Origin: an uncultured Eubacteriales bacterium
GTDB taxonomy: Bacteria > Bacillota > Clostridia > Saccharofermentanales > UBA5734
Direction of reading: 5' to 3'
DNA length: 64,000 nucleotides
NCBI GenBank assembly: GCA_903835065.1
Contig: CAILLO010000001.1
Coordinates: forward strand, 1 to 64,000
Positions 34,901 to 42,832 of this stretch are shown here, piece by piece. The notes beneath the pieces were generated by a model. The model was not told where the DNA came from, made no database searches, and was given only the letters and a program-made list of their open reading frames with translations. The position numbers and the translations under genes were made by a program. Each line of letters begins with the position of its first letter. Within the stretch, counting starts at the first letter, position 1.

Positions 34901-35256
34901 TCAACCAGCAGGGCGTGCCGACCAACTCGGTGCGCAAGATCGACGAGCCGACCCCGAACATGCTCGACCTCGTCTCGTCCGGCAAGGTGCGCCTTCTCGT
35001 CAACACCCCGACCCGCGGCCGCCAGCCCGAGCGGGACGGCTTCAAGCTGCGCCGCAAGTGCATCGAGCACGGCATCCCGACGATCACGTCGCTCGACACG
35101 CTGTTCGCGGTCACCGAATGCCTCGTGCGCGACCTGCAGACCGCCGACCTCAAGGTCTACGAGATCGGGGAGTTCGCGGAGATCGTGCGCACGACGCGCA
35201 CCAACATCCTGCCGCTGCACGAGATGCCCGACCAGAACCAGATGCTGAAGAAATGA
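31960..35256 (+). CDS. carB: Carbamoyl phosphate synthase large subunit
   Basis: The 1098-residue protein makes carbamoyl phosphate from bicarbonate, ammonia and two ATP. The two homologous halves each begin with a synthetase signature ([20 protein letters not shown] at about residue 8; [20 protein letters not shown] at about 560) and carry an ATP-grasp domain ([27 protein letters not shown]). The C-terminal MGS-like allosteric domain ([12 protein letters not shown]) is present. No carA (glutaminase subunit) gene is in the window, although it normally precedes carB; it must be elsewhere or ammonia is used directly. Confidence 0.96.
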   Translation: [1098 protein letters not shown]

Positions 35257-35282
35257 GCCAGGAAAGAGGGGAGACGGCGAGC

Positions 35283-36119
35283 ATGCGAACCCTCGTCCGC
35301 ACCGGACTCGTGCGCTCGGTCGGCTTCATGGCCCCCGGTCAGGCGCGCATGGTCGTGGAGGAGCCCGCGACCGCCTCCGCCGCGCAACCCGGCCAGTTCC
35401 TCGAGATCGACTGCACGCCTGCGGCCGACGGCGAATGCGCCCGGTCCGCATCGCTGCGCGCCCCGTTCCTGCGCAGGCCGATCAGCTTCTGCAACGTCGA
35501 CCGCGTCGCCGGCACCTTCACGCTGGCCTTCCGGGTCTCGGGGGCAGGCACCGACGCCCTCTCCCGCTTCCGTACCGGCGACCGGCTGTCCTTCCTCGGC
35601 CCGCTCGGACACGGCTTCACCCTTCCCGCGACCGGCACGTGCCTCGCGGTCGGCGGCGGCATCGGCGTCTACCCGCTGCTCCACCTCCTGCGCGCCGCCC
35701 GGGAGCGAGGACTCGGCACGGCCGCCGTCTGCGGGTACCGCAGTCCCGAGGAGGCCTTCCTGCTCGACGAGTTCCGCGAGGTCTCGGACCGGACGTTCTT
35801 CGCGTCGGACAGCGGCGGGCTCGACTTCACGGGCCATGCAGGAGCGGCGCTGGAGGCCTTCCTGGCCTCGCAGACGCCCGCGGGTCCCGTCACGGTGCTC
35901 ACCTGCGGTCCTTTCCCCATGATGCGCGCCGTGGCCGGCCTATGCGCCCGACAAGGGCACGCCTGCCAGGTCTCGCTCGAGGAGCGGATGGGTTGCGGCA
36001 CCGGAATCTGCCTCGTCTGCGCCTGCAAGGTCCGGAGCCTCGAGAGGGGAGAGCCGGAATACAGGCGCTGCTGCACCGAAGGACCCGTCTTCGACGCGCG
36101 GGAGGTGGTCTGGGAATGA
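35283..36119 (+). CDS. pyrK: Dihydroorotate dehydrogenase electron transfer subunit
   Basis: PyrK carries FAD and a 2Fe-2S cluster and passes electrons from PyrD to NAD+. The 278-residue product has an FAD domain (FLRRPISFCNVD), a NAD-type fold (GPLGHGF, AVGGGIGVYPLL) and the C-terminal cluster motif MGCGTGICLVCACK plus RRCC. I chose the ATG at 35283 because GAGGGGAG lies 9 bases upstream; an alternative ATG at 35253 overlaps the carB stop (ATGA) but lacks a ribosome site and would add 10 residues. It overlaps pyrD by 4 bases. Confidence 0.92.
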   Translation: MRTLVRTGLVRSVGFMAPGQARMVVEEPATASAAQPGQFLEIDCTPAADGECARSASLRAPFLRRPISFCNVDRVAGTFTLAFRVSGAGTDALSRFRTGDRLSFLGPLGHGFTLPATGTCLAVGGGIGVYPLLHLLRAARERGLGTAAVCGYRSPEEAFLLDEFREVSDRTFFASDSGGLDFTGHAGAALEAFLASQTPAGPVTVLTCGPFPMMRAVAGLCARQGHACQVSLEERMGCGTGICLVCACKVRSLERGEPEYRRCCTEGPVFDAREVVWE

Positions 36120-37036
36120 GCACGACGCCCGACCTGACCGTCCGCATCGGCGCGGTCGTCCTCAAGAATCCCGTCATCGCCGCGTCCGGCACCTTCGGCT
36201 TCGGTCGCGAGATGGCCGACGTCTTCGACCTCTCGCAACTCGGCGGCATCTGCTCGAAGGGCGTCACGCCGGAGCCGCGCGTGGGCAATCCGCCGCCCCG
36301 CGTCGCGGAGACCGCCTCGGGCATGCTCAACAGCGTGGGTCTGCAGAACCCCGGACTCGAACGGTTCGTGTCCGAGGAGCTCCCCTTCATGAAGTCGCTG
36401 GGCACCGTCGTGATCGCCAACATCGCCGGAAATACCGTCGAGGACTACCAGGCGATGTGCCGGCGGCTCGACGCGACCGACGTGGACGCGATCGAACTGA
36501 ACCTGTCCTGCCCGAACGTGAAGGAAGGGTGCATGGCCTTCGGCAGCACGCCGACGGGCGTCGCCGGCCTCGTCCGCGCCGTGAGACCTATGACGCGCAA
36601 GCCCCTCTGGGTCAAGCTCACGCCGAACACGGGGGATATCCGCGAGACGTCGATCGCCGCCGAAGCCTCGGGCGCCGATGCCGTGAGCCTCGTGAACACG
36701 CTGCTCGGGATGGCCATCGACATCCGAACGCGTCGGCCGGTCCTCCGCAACAACACGGGCGGTCTGTCCGGCCCCGCGATCAAGCCGGTCGCCCTGCGCA
36801 TGGTCCACGAGGCGTACCAGGCCGTGGGCATCCCGATCGTCGGCATGGGCGGCATCCTGACCGGCGAGGACGCCATCGAATTCCTGCTCGCCGGTGCGAC
36901 CGCCGTCCAGGTGGGCACCGCCAATCTTGTCAACCCGTTAGCCTGTCAGGACATTATGGACGCCATGTTCCGATATGCCAAAGAGATAGGCTTGGAGCGC
37001 ATTGCAGACCTCACGGGCGCGTTGAGGATCTGGTAG
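36116..37036 (+). CDS. pyrD: Dihydroorotate dehydrogenase, class 1B catalytic subunit
   Basis: It oxidises dihydroorotate to orotate with FMN, using NAD+ through PyrK. The 306 residues show ASGTFGFGREM at the N-terminus, NIAGNTVEDY, the active-site Cys in LNLSCPNVKEG, KLTPNTGDI and the C-terminal GMGGILTGEDAIEFLLAGA phosphate-binding loop. The pyrK-pyrD pair identifies class 1B. It is followed at 14 bases by the pyrE-like gene. Confidence 0.95.
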   Translation: MSTTPDLTVRIGAVVLKNPVIAASGTFGFGREMADVFDLSQLGGICSKGVTPEPRVGNPPPRVAETASGMLNSVGLQNPGLERFVSEELPFMKSLGTVVIANIAGNTVEDYQAMCRRLDATDVDAIELNLSCPNVKEGCMAFGSTPTGVAGLVRAVRPMTRKPLWVKLTPNTGDIRETSIAAEASGADAVSLVNTLLGMAIDIRTRRPVLRNNTGGLSGPAIKPVALRMVHEAYQAVGIPIVGMGGILTGEDAIEFLLAGATAVQVGTANLVNPLACQDIMDAMFRYAKEIGLERIADLTGALRIW

Positions 37037-37050
37037 AAGGGAAGGACGCG

Positions 37051-37917
37051 ATGGCAGCAGACGGCGACCCCATCCTCGAAGGTCTCTTCCGGACCGAAGC
37101 GGTCCAGGTCAGTCCGGCGGACGCGCCGTTCTGGTACACGTCCGGCAAGTTCGGTCCGTATTATGTGAATACGCATTATCTCCTCGGCGGCCGGAAGGCG
37201 GCGGAGGAGATGCTGGCGGCGATCGATGCGGCCGTCGCGGACAAGGTCTCCTGTCCGGGCGTCCTGCTGCCGAAGTTCCGCGCTGCCTATCGGATGAACG
37301 CGACCTACCGGACGACGATCGATGCCCTCTGCGACGCAGCCCGCGCGATCTCCGCCCGGACCCCGATCGGCGGCGTCTCGGGCGGGGAGAGGCGCGACTG
37401 GTATTTCAGCCTGATGATGGCCGAAATCCTCGGCCTGCCGCATGTCAGCCTGTTCAAGGACGGCTCCGCGGTGCGGACGGAGCCCGGTTCCACTCCCAGG
37501 ATCCTTCTCGCAGGCGCTCTGTCGGGCGTCCGGGTCCTGCACGTCGTCGACATCGTCACCGAGGCTTCCAGCTATGTCCGCGCCTGGATTCCATTCCTGC
37601 AGTCGCTGGGCGCCGTCTTCGAGGACACCCTGTCCGTCGTCGACCGCGACCAGGGCGGTTCCGAGGTCCTCTCGGCCCACGCCGTCCGTCTCCACAGCCT
37701 CGCCCGGATCACCCCCGACCTGTTCCGTGCCGCCGCAACGGCCGGCCTGATCGCCCGGGACCAGTACGAAATGATCGTCGGCTTCACGAAGGACCCGGAC
37801 GGATTTTCGAAGTCCTTCCTCGCCACGCACCCCGGCTTCCTCGAACGCACGCTCGACGCCGGCGGGAAGAACGCGGAGAAGGCCCGGCTCGGCATCGAGA
37901 AGGGCCTCTATGCCTGA
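37051..37917 (+). CDS. pyrE: Divergent orotate phosphoribosyltransferase-like protein
   Basis: Position at the end of the pyr operon and a phosphoribosyltransferase-like layout suggest orotate phosphoribosyltransferase. The N-terminal FWYTSGKFGPYYVN (27-40) parallels the PyrE 'SGR-SPY' motif, and GGVSGGERRDWYFSLMMAE (107-125) the substrate loop. However, the PRPP motif reads VVDIVTEASS (165-174) instead of VDDv(I/L)T(T/A)G, with only the first acidic residue kept. At 288 residues it is about 80 longer than usual PyrE. It may be a variant PyrE or a homologue with another role. ATG at 37051; it overlaps the next gene by 8 bases. Confidence 0.65.
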   Translation: MAADGDPILEGLFRTEAVQVSPADAPFWYTSGKFGPYYVNTHYLLGGRKAAEEMLAAIDAAVADKVSCPGVLLPKFRAAYRMNATYRTTIDALCDAARAISARTPIGGVSGGERRDWYFSLMMAEILGLPHVSLFKDGSAVRTEPGSTPRILLAGALSGVRVLHVVDIVTEASSYVRAWIPFLQSLGAVFEDTLSVVDRDQGGSEVLSAHAVRLHSLARITPDLFRAAATAGLIARDQYEMIVGFTKDPDGFSKSFLATHPGFLERTLDAGGKNAEKARLGIEKGLYA

Positions 37918-38647
37918 CTTCTCCCTGCCCGATCGCTCCCGTCCGCTTGCGTACGAAGTCGTCCGCTCCCGTCGCCGGACCATCGCCCTGCACATCCTTC
38001 CGGGCGGACGCCTGGAGGTGCGCGCCCCGCTTCGGGCTCCGTTGCGCCTGCTGGCCGAGTTCGTCGAGTCCAAGCGGACATGGGTCGAGCGCACCCTGCG
38101 CCGCCAGAAGGACGTCCTGCTGCGGATCCTCTGGCCGGACCGGCCCCTGTCGGACGGCGACGTCGTCCACCTCCGCGGCGTCACCCTTGTCGTCCGGCTT
38201 TCGCCGCAATCTGGCCGGGTCGTCGAAGCCTGTCGGCTGGCCCGGAACGACGACGACACGGGCGACGTTCTCGTCGTTCCCGTGCGGGAAGGCGCGGATG
38301 CAGCCCGGGCGAAGGTCCTCGCGCACTATCGCGCGGACCTGGACGCGCGATTGGAGGGGATGCTGCCCGACTGCATCCGTCGCGTCGGCCGGAGCCCCGC
38401 CGCCCTGACGTACCGCCTGGCCCGGTCGCGGTGGGGAAGCTGCGGGCGTGCCGGCCGCATCAGCCTCAACGTCCTATGCGCCGCGCTGCCGGACCCGCTG
38501 CTCGAATACGTGCTGTGCCACGAGCTCTGCCACCTCCTCCACCTGAACCACGGGCGCGCCTTCTGGGCCTCGTTGCAGCGCGTGATGCCCGATTGGGCCC
38601 CCCGCCGGAAAGAACTCCGGGAGTGGCACCTGCAAGCGCCCATCTGA
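37910..38647 (+). CDS. YgjP-like metallopeptidase domain protein (DUF45)
   Basis: The 245-residue protein has the YgjP/DUF45 build: an N-terminal strand region (YEVVRSRRRTIALHI), the SRWGSCGRAGRISLN motif and a zinc-type HELCHLLHLNHGRAFW (HExxH) near residue 205. The family is annotated as metal-dependent hydrolase or WLM-like peptidase; substrate unknown. It starts inside the end of the pyrE-like gene and is the last gene before the miaB promoter, so it may be transcribed with the pyr operon. Confidence 0.85.
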   Translation: MPDFSLPDRSRPLAYEVVRSRRRTIALHILPGGRLEVRAPLRAPLRLLAEFVESKRTWVERTLRRQKDVLLRILWPDRPLSDGDVVHLRGVTLVVRLSPQSGRVVEACRLARNDDDTGDVLVVPVREGADAARAKVLAHYRADLDARLEGMLPDCIRRVGRSPAALTYRLARSRWGSCGRAGRISLNVLCAALPDPLLEYVLCHELCHLLHLNHGRAFWASLQRVMPDWAPRRKELREWHLQAPI

Positions 38648-38653
38648 TATCAT
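38645..38653 (+). promoter_or_regulatory. Extended -10 promoter of miaB
   Basis: TG-a-TATCAT (38645-38653) overlaps the stop of the YgjP-like gene and lies about 43 bases before miaB. No -35 is evident. Confidence 0.4.
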
Positions 38654-38695
38654 GGGGGAAGTCGAACCAGAGATCGGAGTCGCCAGCGCAACGAC

Positions 38696-40135
38696 GTGCA
38701 AGAGAAGCGGATCATCGTCCCGACCGAGGAGATCGCCCGCCAGAGGCGGGTGATGGCCGCCGTGCGCGCCTACGCGGGGCCGCTCGGCCTGCGCTACCAC
38801 GTGCTGACCTTCGGCTGCCAGATGAACGACAACGACTCCGAGAAGCTGGCGGGCATGCTCGTCGAGATGGGATACGCCGAAGCGGACGCTCCCGAGGACG
38901 CCGACCTGGTCGTGGTCAACACGTGCAGCGTCCGCGAGCATGCCGACGGGAAGTTCTTCGGTCACCTCGGGATCCTGCACAGCGTCCGCGAGAAGAAGCG
39001 TCCGGGCATGATGATCGCCGTCTGCGGCTGCTTGATGCGGCAGGCGCCGGTCGTCGACCGCATCCGGAAGAGCCACCCCTTCGTCGACCTCGTCTTCGGC
39101 CCGTCCGACCTCCACCGGTTCCCCGAAATGCTCCGGCTCCGGCTCACGGAACGCCGCCGCGTGTACGACGTCGGCACCGAGGACACGATCGCCGAAGGGC
39201 TGCCGGTCCTGCGCGCCTCCCGCACCCGCGCACGGTCCACCATCATGTACGGATGCGACAACTTCTGTACCTATTGCATCGTCCCCCATGTCCGGGGCAG
39301 GGAGAGGAGCCGGCCGATGGCCCTCGTGCTCGACGAGCTCCGCGCCCTGGCGTCCGACGGATACCGGGAGGTCCTGCTGCTCGGCCAGAACGTGAACCGG
39401 TACGGAATGGACACGGGCGACGGGGACTTCGCGATGCTGCTCGAGGAAGTGGGTCGCATTCCGGGCTTGCGCCGCGTGCGGTTCATGACGTCGCACCCCA
39501 AGGACGTCTCCCGTCGGCTGCTCGACGTGATGCGGGACAGCCCGAACGCATGCCCGCACCTGCACCTGCCGCTCCAATCGGGAAGCGATGCGGTGCTGCG
39601 GCGAATGAACCGGGGCTACGACCGGACGCGGTTCCTGCAGCTCGTCGAGGAGGCGCGCGACCGAATCCCGGACCTGGCCGTCACTACGGACCTGATCGTC
39701 GGATTTCCAGGGGAAACCGACCGCGATTTCGACGATACGCTGGACGTCATGGACCGCATTCGCTTCGACAACGCCTTCACGTTCCAGTTCTCCCCCCGGC
39801 CCGGAACGCCCGCCGCCGACATGACGGACCCGGTCGACCCTTCCGTGGTCACCGAGCGCTTCGACCGGCTCGTCGCGCGGCAGAACGAGCACATGCTGGC
39901 GCACCACCGCCGCCTCGTGGGCACGGTGCAGGAAGTGCTCGTCGAAGGTCGCGACCCCGGGGGAATCGGCCGCGCGTCGGGCCGCACGCCGCACAACCGC
40001 CTGCTGCACTTCGGTGTGCCCGTGGCGGGAGCCGGTCCGTCGGGGATCCTCCCGGAGGGTACCTTCGCCCGCGTCCTGGTGACCCGGGTCACGACCTTCA
40101 CCCTCGAAGGCGAATGGAAGGAGACCCTCCCATGA
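38696..40135 (+). CDS. miaB: tRNA-2-methylthio-N6-dimethylallyladenosine synthase MiaB
   Basis: MiaB is a radical SAM methylthiotransferase that adds the methylthio group to i6A37, the product of MiaA, which is encoded 4.5 kb downstream. The N-terminal cluster Cys are in FGCQMN, NTCSVRE and CGCLMR; the radical SAM motif is CDNFCTYC; a C-terminal TRAM domain ends the 479 residues. The start is GTG at 38696 and has no close Shine-Dalgarno, so an internal ATG at 38756 is possible. It overlaps mutS by 4 bases. Confidence 0.94.
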   Translation: MQEKRIIVPTEEIARQRRVMAAVRAYAGPLGLRYHVLTFGCQMNDNDSEKLAGMLVEMGYAEADAPEDADLVVVNTCSVREHADGKFFGHLGILHSVREKKRPGMMIAVCGCLMRQAPVVDRIRKSHPFVDLVFGPSDLHRFPEMLRLRLTERRRVYDVGTEDTIAEGLPVLRASRTRARSTIMYGCDNFCTYCIVPHVRGRERSRPMALVLDELRALASDGYREVLLLGQNVNRYGMDTGDGDFAMLLEEVGRIPGLRRVRFMTSHPKDVSRRLLDVMRDSPNACPHLHLPLQSGSDAVLRRMNRGYDRTRFLQLVEEARDRIPDLAVTTDLIVGFPGETDRDFDDTLDVMDRIRFDNAFTFQFSPRPGTPAADMTDPVDPSVVTERFDRLVARQNEHMLAHHRRLVGTVQEVLVEGRDPGGIGRASGRTPHNRLLHFGVPVAGAGPSGILPEGTFARVLVTRVTTFTLEGEWKETLP

Positions 40136-42822
40136 CGAGGAGCGGCCCCGCACCAGCCTCCGCGACCGGCGCCGCGCCGAACACGCCGATGATGCAGCAG
40201 TACTTCGAATTGAAGGGCCGCTGGCCCGACTGCATCCTGTTCTTCCGGCTCGGCGACTTCTACGAGATGTTCTTCGACGACGCGAAGACGGCTTCGCGGG
40301 AACTCGAACTCACGCTGACCGGCCGCGATTGCGGCATGGAGGAGCGCGCCCCGATGTGCGGCGTTCCGTTCCACGCAGCCGAGGCCTACGTCTCGCGCCT
40401 GGTCGCGCGCGGGTACAAGGTCGCGATCTGCGAGCAGGTCGAGGACCCCGCCCTCGCGAAGGGTCTCGTGCGGCGCGACGTGATCCGCGTCGTGTCGCCG
40501 GGCACCGTCATGGATTCCGCCTCCCTCGACGAGCGGCGAAACAACTGGATCCTCGCCGTGTTCCGCAGCGGACGGTGCTTCGGACTGTCCGCTGCCGACC
40601 TGACGACCGGGCTGTTCGATGCGACCCTTCTCGTCACGGGAGCGACCGAAGCCAAGCTCTTCGACGAGATCGCCCGGTACGCGCCGTCGGAAATCCTCGC
40701 GAACCCGGCCTTCCATGAGGACGAGGGGCTCGTCGCGAAGCTGTCCGCCCGCAGCGGCGCCTTCCTGACCCGCCTTGCGGAGGGATCCTTCTCCGAGGAG
40801 GCGACGGATCCGGTTCTCCAGAAGCTCCTCACGACGGCACAGCGAGAAGCCTTCGCCGCGAATCCCTCCTCGACCGTACTGTGGGGACAGGCGGCCGGCG
40901 CCCTCGCGGCCTACCTCGCCGAAACGCAGCGCACGGACGTCTCGCACCTCCAGCCCTTGCGCATCTACGCCGTCGACGACTTCATGACGCTCGACGCCTC
41001 GGCCCGCCGCAACCTCGAGATCACCGAATCCCTGCGGGACCGGTCCCGGAAGGGCACGCTCCTCTGGTCCCTGGACCGTACGGTCACCTCCATGGGCGGA
41101 CGCCTGCTGCGCCGTGTGCTGGAGCAGCCGCTCCTCAATGTCCACGACATCCGCCTGCGCCAGGAGGCCGTCGCGGAACTCAAGGAACGCTTCCTCGACC
41201 GGCAGGAGCTGCGCGAGGCGCAGAAGGGTCTCGGGGACATCGAGCGACTCACGGCCAAGTCGGCGCTGGGCGCCATGAACGCCAGGGAGGCCGTCGCCCT
41301 CCGCATGACGCTGTCTCGACTTCCCTATCTCAAGGGGATCGCCGCGCGCTTCGAAGGCGAACTGCTGCGGTCGCTCCAGGAATCGCTCGACCCCCTGGCC
41401 GACCTCGCGGCCACGCTCGACTCCGCCCTCGCGGACGACCCGCCGATCGGGCTCAAGGAGGGCGGGCTCCTGCGAAAGGGGTTCGACGCCGAAGTCGACC
41501 GCCTCCGCTCGGCCGCGACCGACGGAAAGGACTGGATCGCCGCCCTCGAGTCGTCGGAGCGCGAACGCACCGGCATCCGGAGCCTCAAGATCGGATACAA
41601 CCGCATCTTCGGCTACTACATCGAAGTCACGAAGTCGAATCTGGCGCAGGTGCCGGACGACTACGTCCGGAAGCAGACCACGGCGGGAGGGGAGAGGTAC
41701 GTCACTCCTGCACTCAAGGAGATGGAGGACACCATCCTCGGTGCCGAACAGAAGTCCATCTCGCTCGAGTACGACCGCTTCGTCGCCCTGCGCGAGGCGA
41801 TCTCGTCCGAATCCCCGCGTCTCCTGGCCACGGCCTCCGCGCTTTCGAACCTCGACCTGTTCGGTTCGTTCGCCGAAGTTGCCGACCGGGAGGGGTACTG
41901 CCGCCCCGAAGTCGACCTCTCCGACGCGCTCGACATCGAGGACGGTCGCCACCCGGTCGTCGAGCAGGTCCTCGGAGCCGGCCGATTCGTGCCGAACCAC
42001 ACGGCGCTCGACCTCGAGGACAACCGCCTGATGATCCTGACCGGTCCCAACATGGCCGGCAAGTCGACGTACATGCGGCAGGTCGCCCTGATCGCCCTGC
42101 TCGCGCAGACGGGGTCCTTCGTCCCGGCGAAGCGCGCCCGCATCGGCGTCGTCGACCGCATCTTCACGCGCGTCGGCGCCTCCGACGACCTGGCTTCCGG
42201 GCAGTCGACTTTCATGGTCGAGATGACCGAAGTCGCCACGATTCTCGCCAACGCCACGCGGCGCAGCCTGCTCGTCCTCGACGAGATCGGCCGCGGGACC
42301 AGCACCTACGACGGCCTGTCGATCGCCTGGGCGGTGATCGAGTACGTGTCCGACCCCGACCGGATCGGCGCGAGGACGCTGTTCGCGACGCACTACCACG
42401 AGCTCACGGACCTCGAGGGGCTCGTGCCCGGCGTCGTGAACTACCGCGTGGCCGTCGACGAACATGCCGGCGAGGTCGTCTTCCTGCACCGAATCGAGAA
42501 GGGCGGATCCGACGACAGCTACGGCATCGAGGTCGCACGTCTGGCCGGCGTCCCCGAACAGGTCCTCCTTCGATCGAAGGAGCTTCTGGCGATCCTGGAG
42601 AAAGAACGCGGCGTGCGCGACCGGCTCAAGGTCCGCAAGGGGGCCGCGCGTCCGATGGACGGGCAGATCGACCTGTTCTCCGCCTCGATGGCCCTCCGGG
42701 ACTCCGATGGGCTGCTCGACGAGCTCCGCGCCCTGGAGGTCTCGAAGATGACCCCCCTCGACGCGCTCAACGTCCTCTACGACCTGCAGCAGCGCGCTCG
42801 GCGCAATTCCCGGAACGGATAG
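40132..42822 (+). CDS. mutS: DNA mismatch repair protein MutS
   Basis: MutS recognises mismatches as a dimer. The 896-residue product begins with the mismatch-binding domain (MMQQYFELKGRWPDCILFFRLGDFYEMF, with Phe-x-Glu in DFYEMF), then connector, lever and clamp domains, and the ATPase with Walker A GPNMAGKST at about 638, the LVLDEIGRGTSTYDG Walker B, and the ATHYHEL switch. The start at 40132 overlaps miaB (ATGA). mutL follows after 10 bases. Confidence 0.96.
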   Translation: MTRSGPAPASATGAAPNTPMMQQYFELKGRWPDCILFFRLGDFYEMFFDDAKTASRELELTLTGRDCGMEERAPMCGVPFHAAEAYVSRLVARGYKVAICEQVEDPALAKGLVRRDVIRVVSPGTVMDSASLDERRNNWILAVFRSGRCFGLSAADLTTGLFDATLLVTGATEAKLFDEIARYAPSEILANPAFHEDEGLVAKLSARSGAFLTRLAEGSFSEEATDPVLQKLLTTAQREAFAANPSSTVLWGQAAGALAAYLAETQRTDVSHLQPLRIYAVDDFMTLDASARRNLEITESLRDRSRKGTLLWSLDRTVTSMGGRLLRRVLEQPLLNVHDIRLRQEAVAELKERFLDRQELREAQKGLGDIERLTAKSALGAMNAREAVALRMTLSRLPYLKGIAARFEGELLRSLQESLDPLADLAATLDSALADDPPIGLKEGGLLRKGFDAEVDRLRSAATDGKDWIAALESSERERTGIRSLKIGYNRIFGYYIEVTKSNLAQVPDDYVRKQTTAGGERYVTPALKEMEDTILGAEQKSISLEYDRFVALREAISSESPRLLATASALSNLDLFGSFAEVADREGYCRPEVDLSDALDIEDGRHPVVEQVLGAGRFVPNHTALDLEDNRLMILTGPNMAGKSTYMRQVALIALLAQTGSFVPAKRARIGVVDRIFTRVGASDDLASGQSTFMVEMTEVATILANATRRSLLVLDEIGRGTSTYDGLSIAWAVIEYVSDPDRIGARTLFATHYHELTDLEGLVPGVVNYRVAVDEHAGEVVFLHRIEKGGSDDSYGIEVARLAGVPEQVLLRSKELLAILEKERGVRDRLKVRKGAARPMDGQIDLFSASMALRDSDGLLDELRALEVSKMTPLDALNVLYDLQQRARRNSRNG

Positions 42823-42832
42823 GAGGCCCGCC

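Noticed and set aside
33438-36119. Apparent long fusion ahead of pyrK
   Set aside because: The upstream codons are carB read in another frame; PyrK homology starts at about 35283.
38080-42822. Apparent 1580-codon plus-strand frame that includes mutS
   Set aside because: The part before 40132 is an out-of-frame reading of the YgjP-like and miaB genes; mutS starts at the ATGA overlap at 40132.
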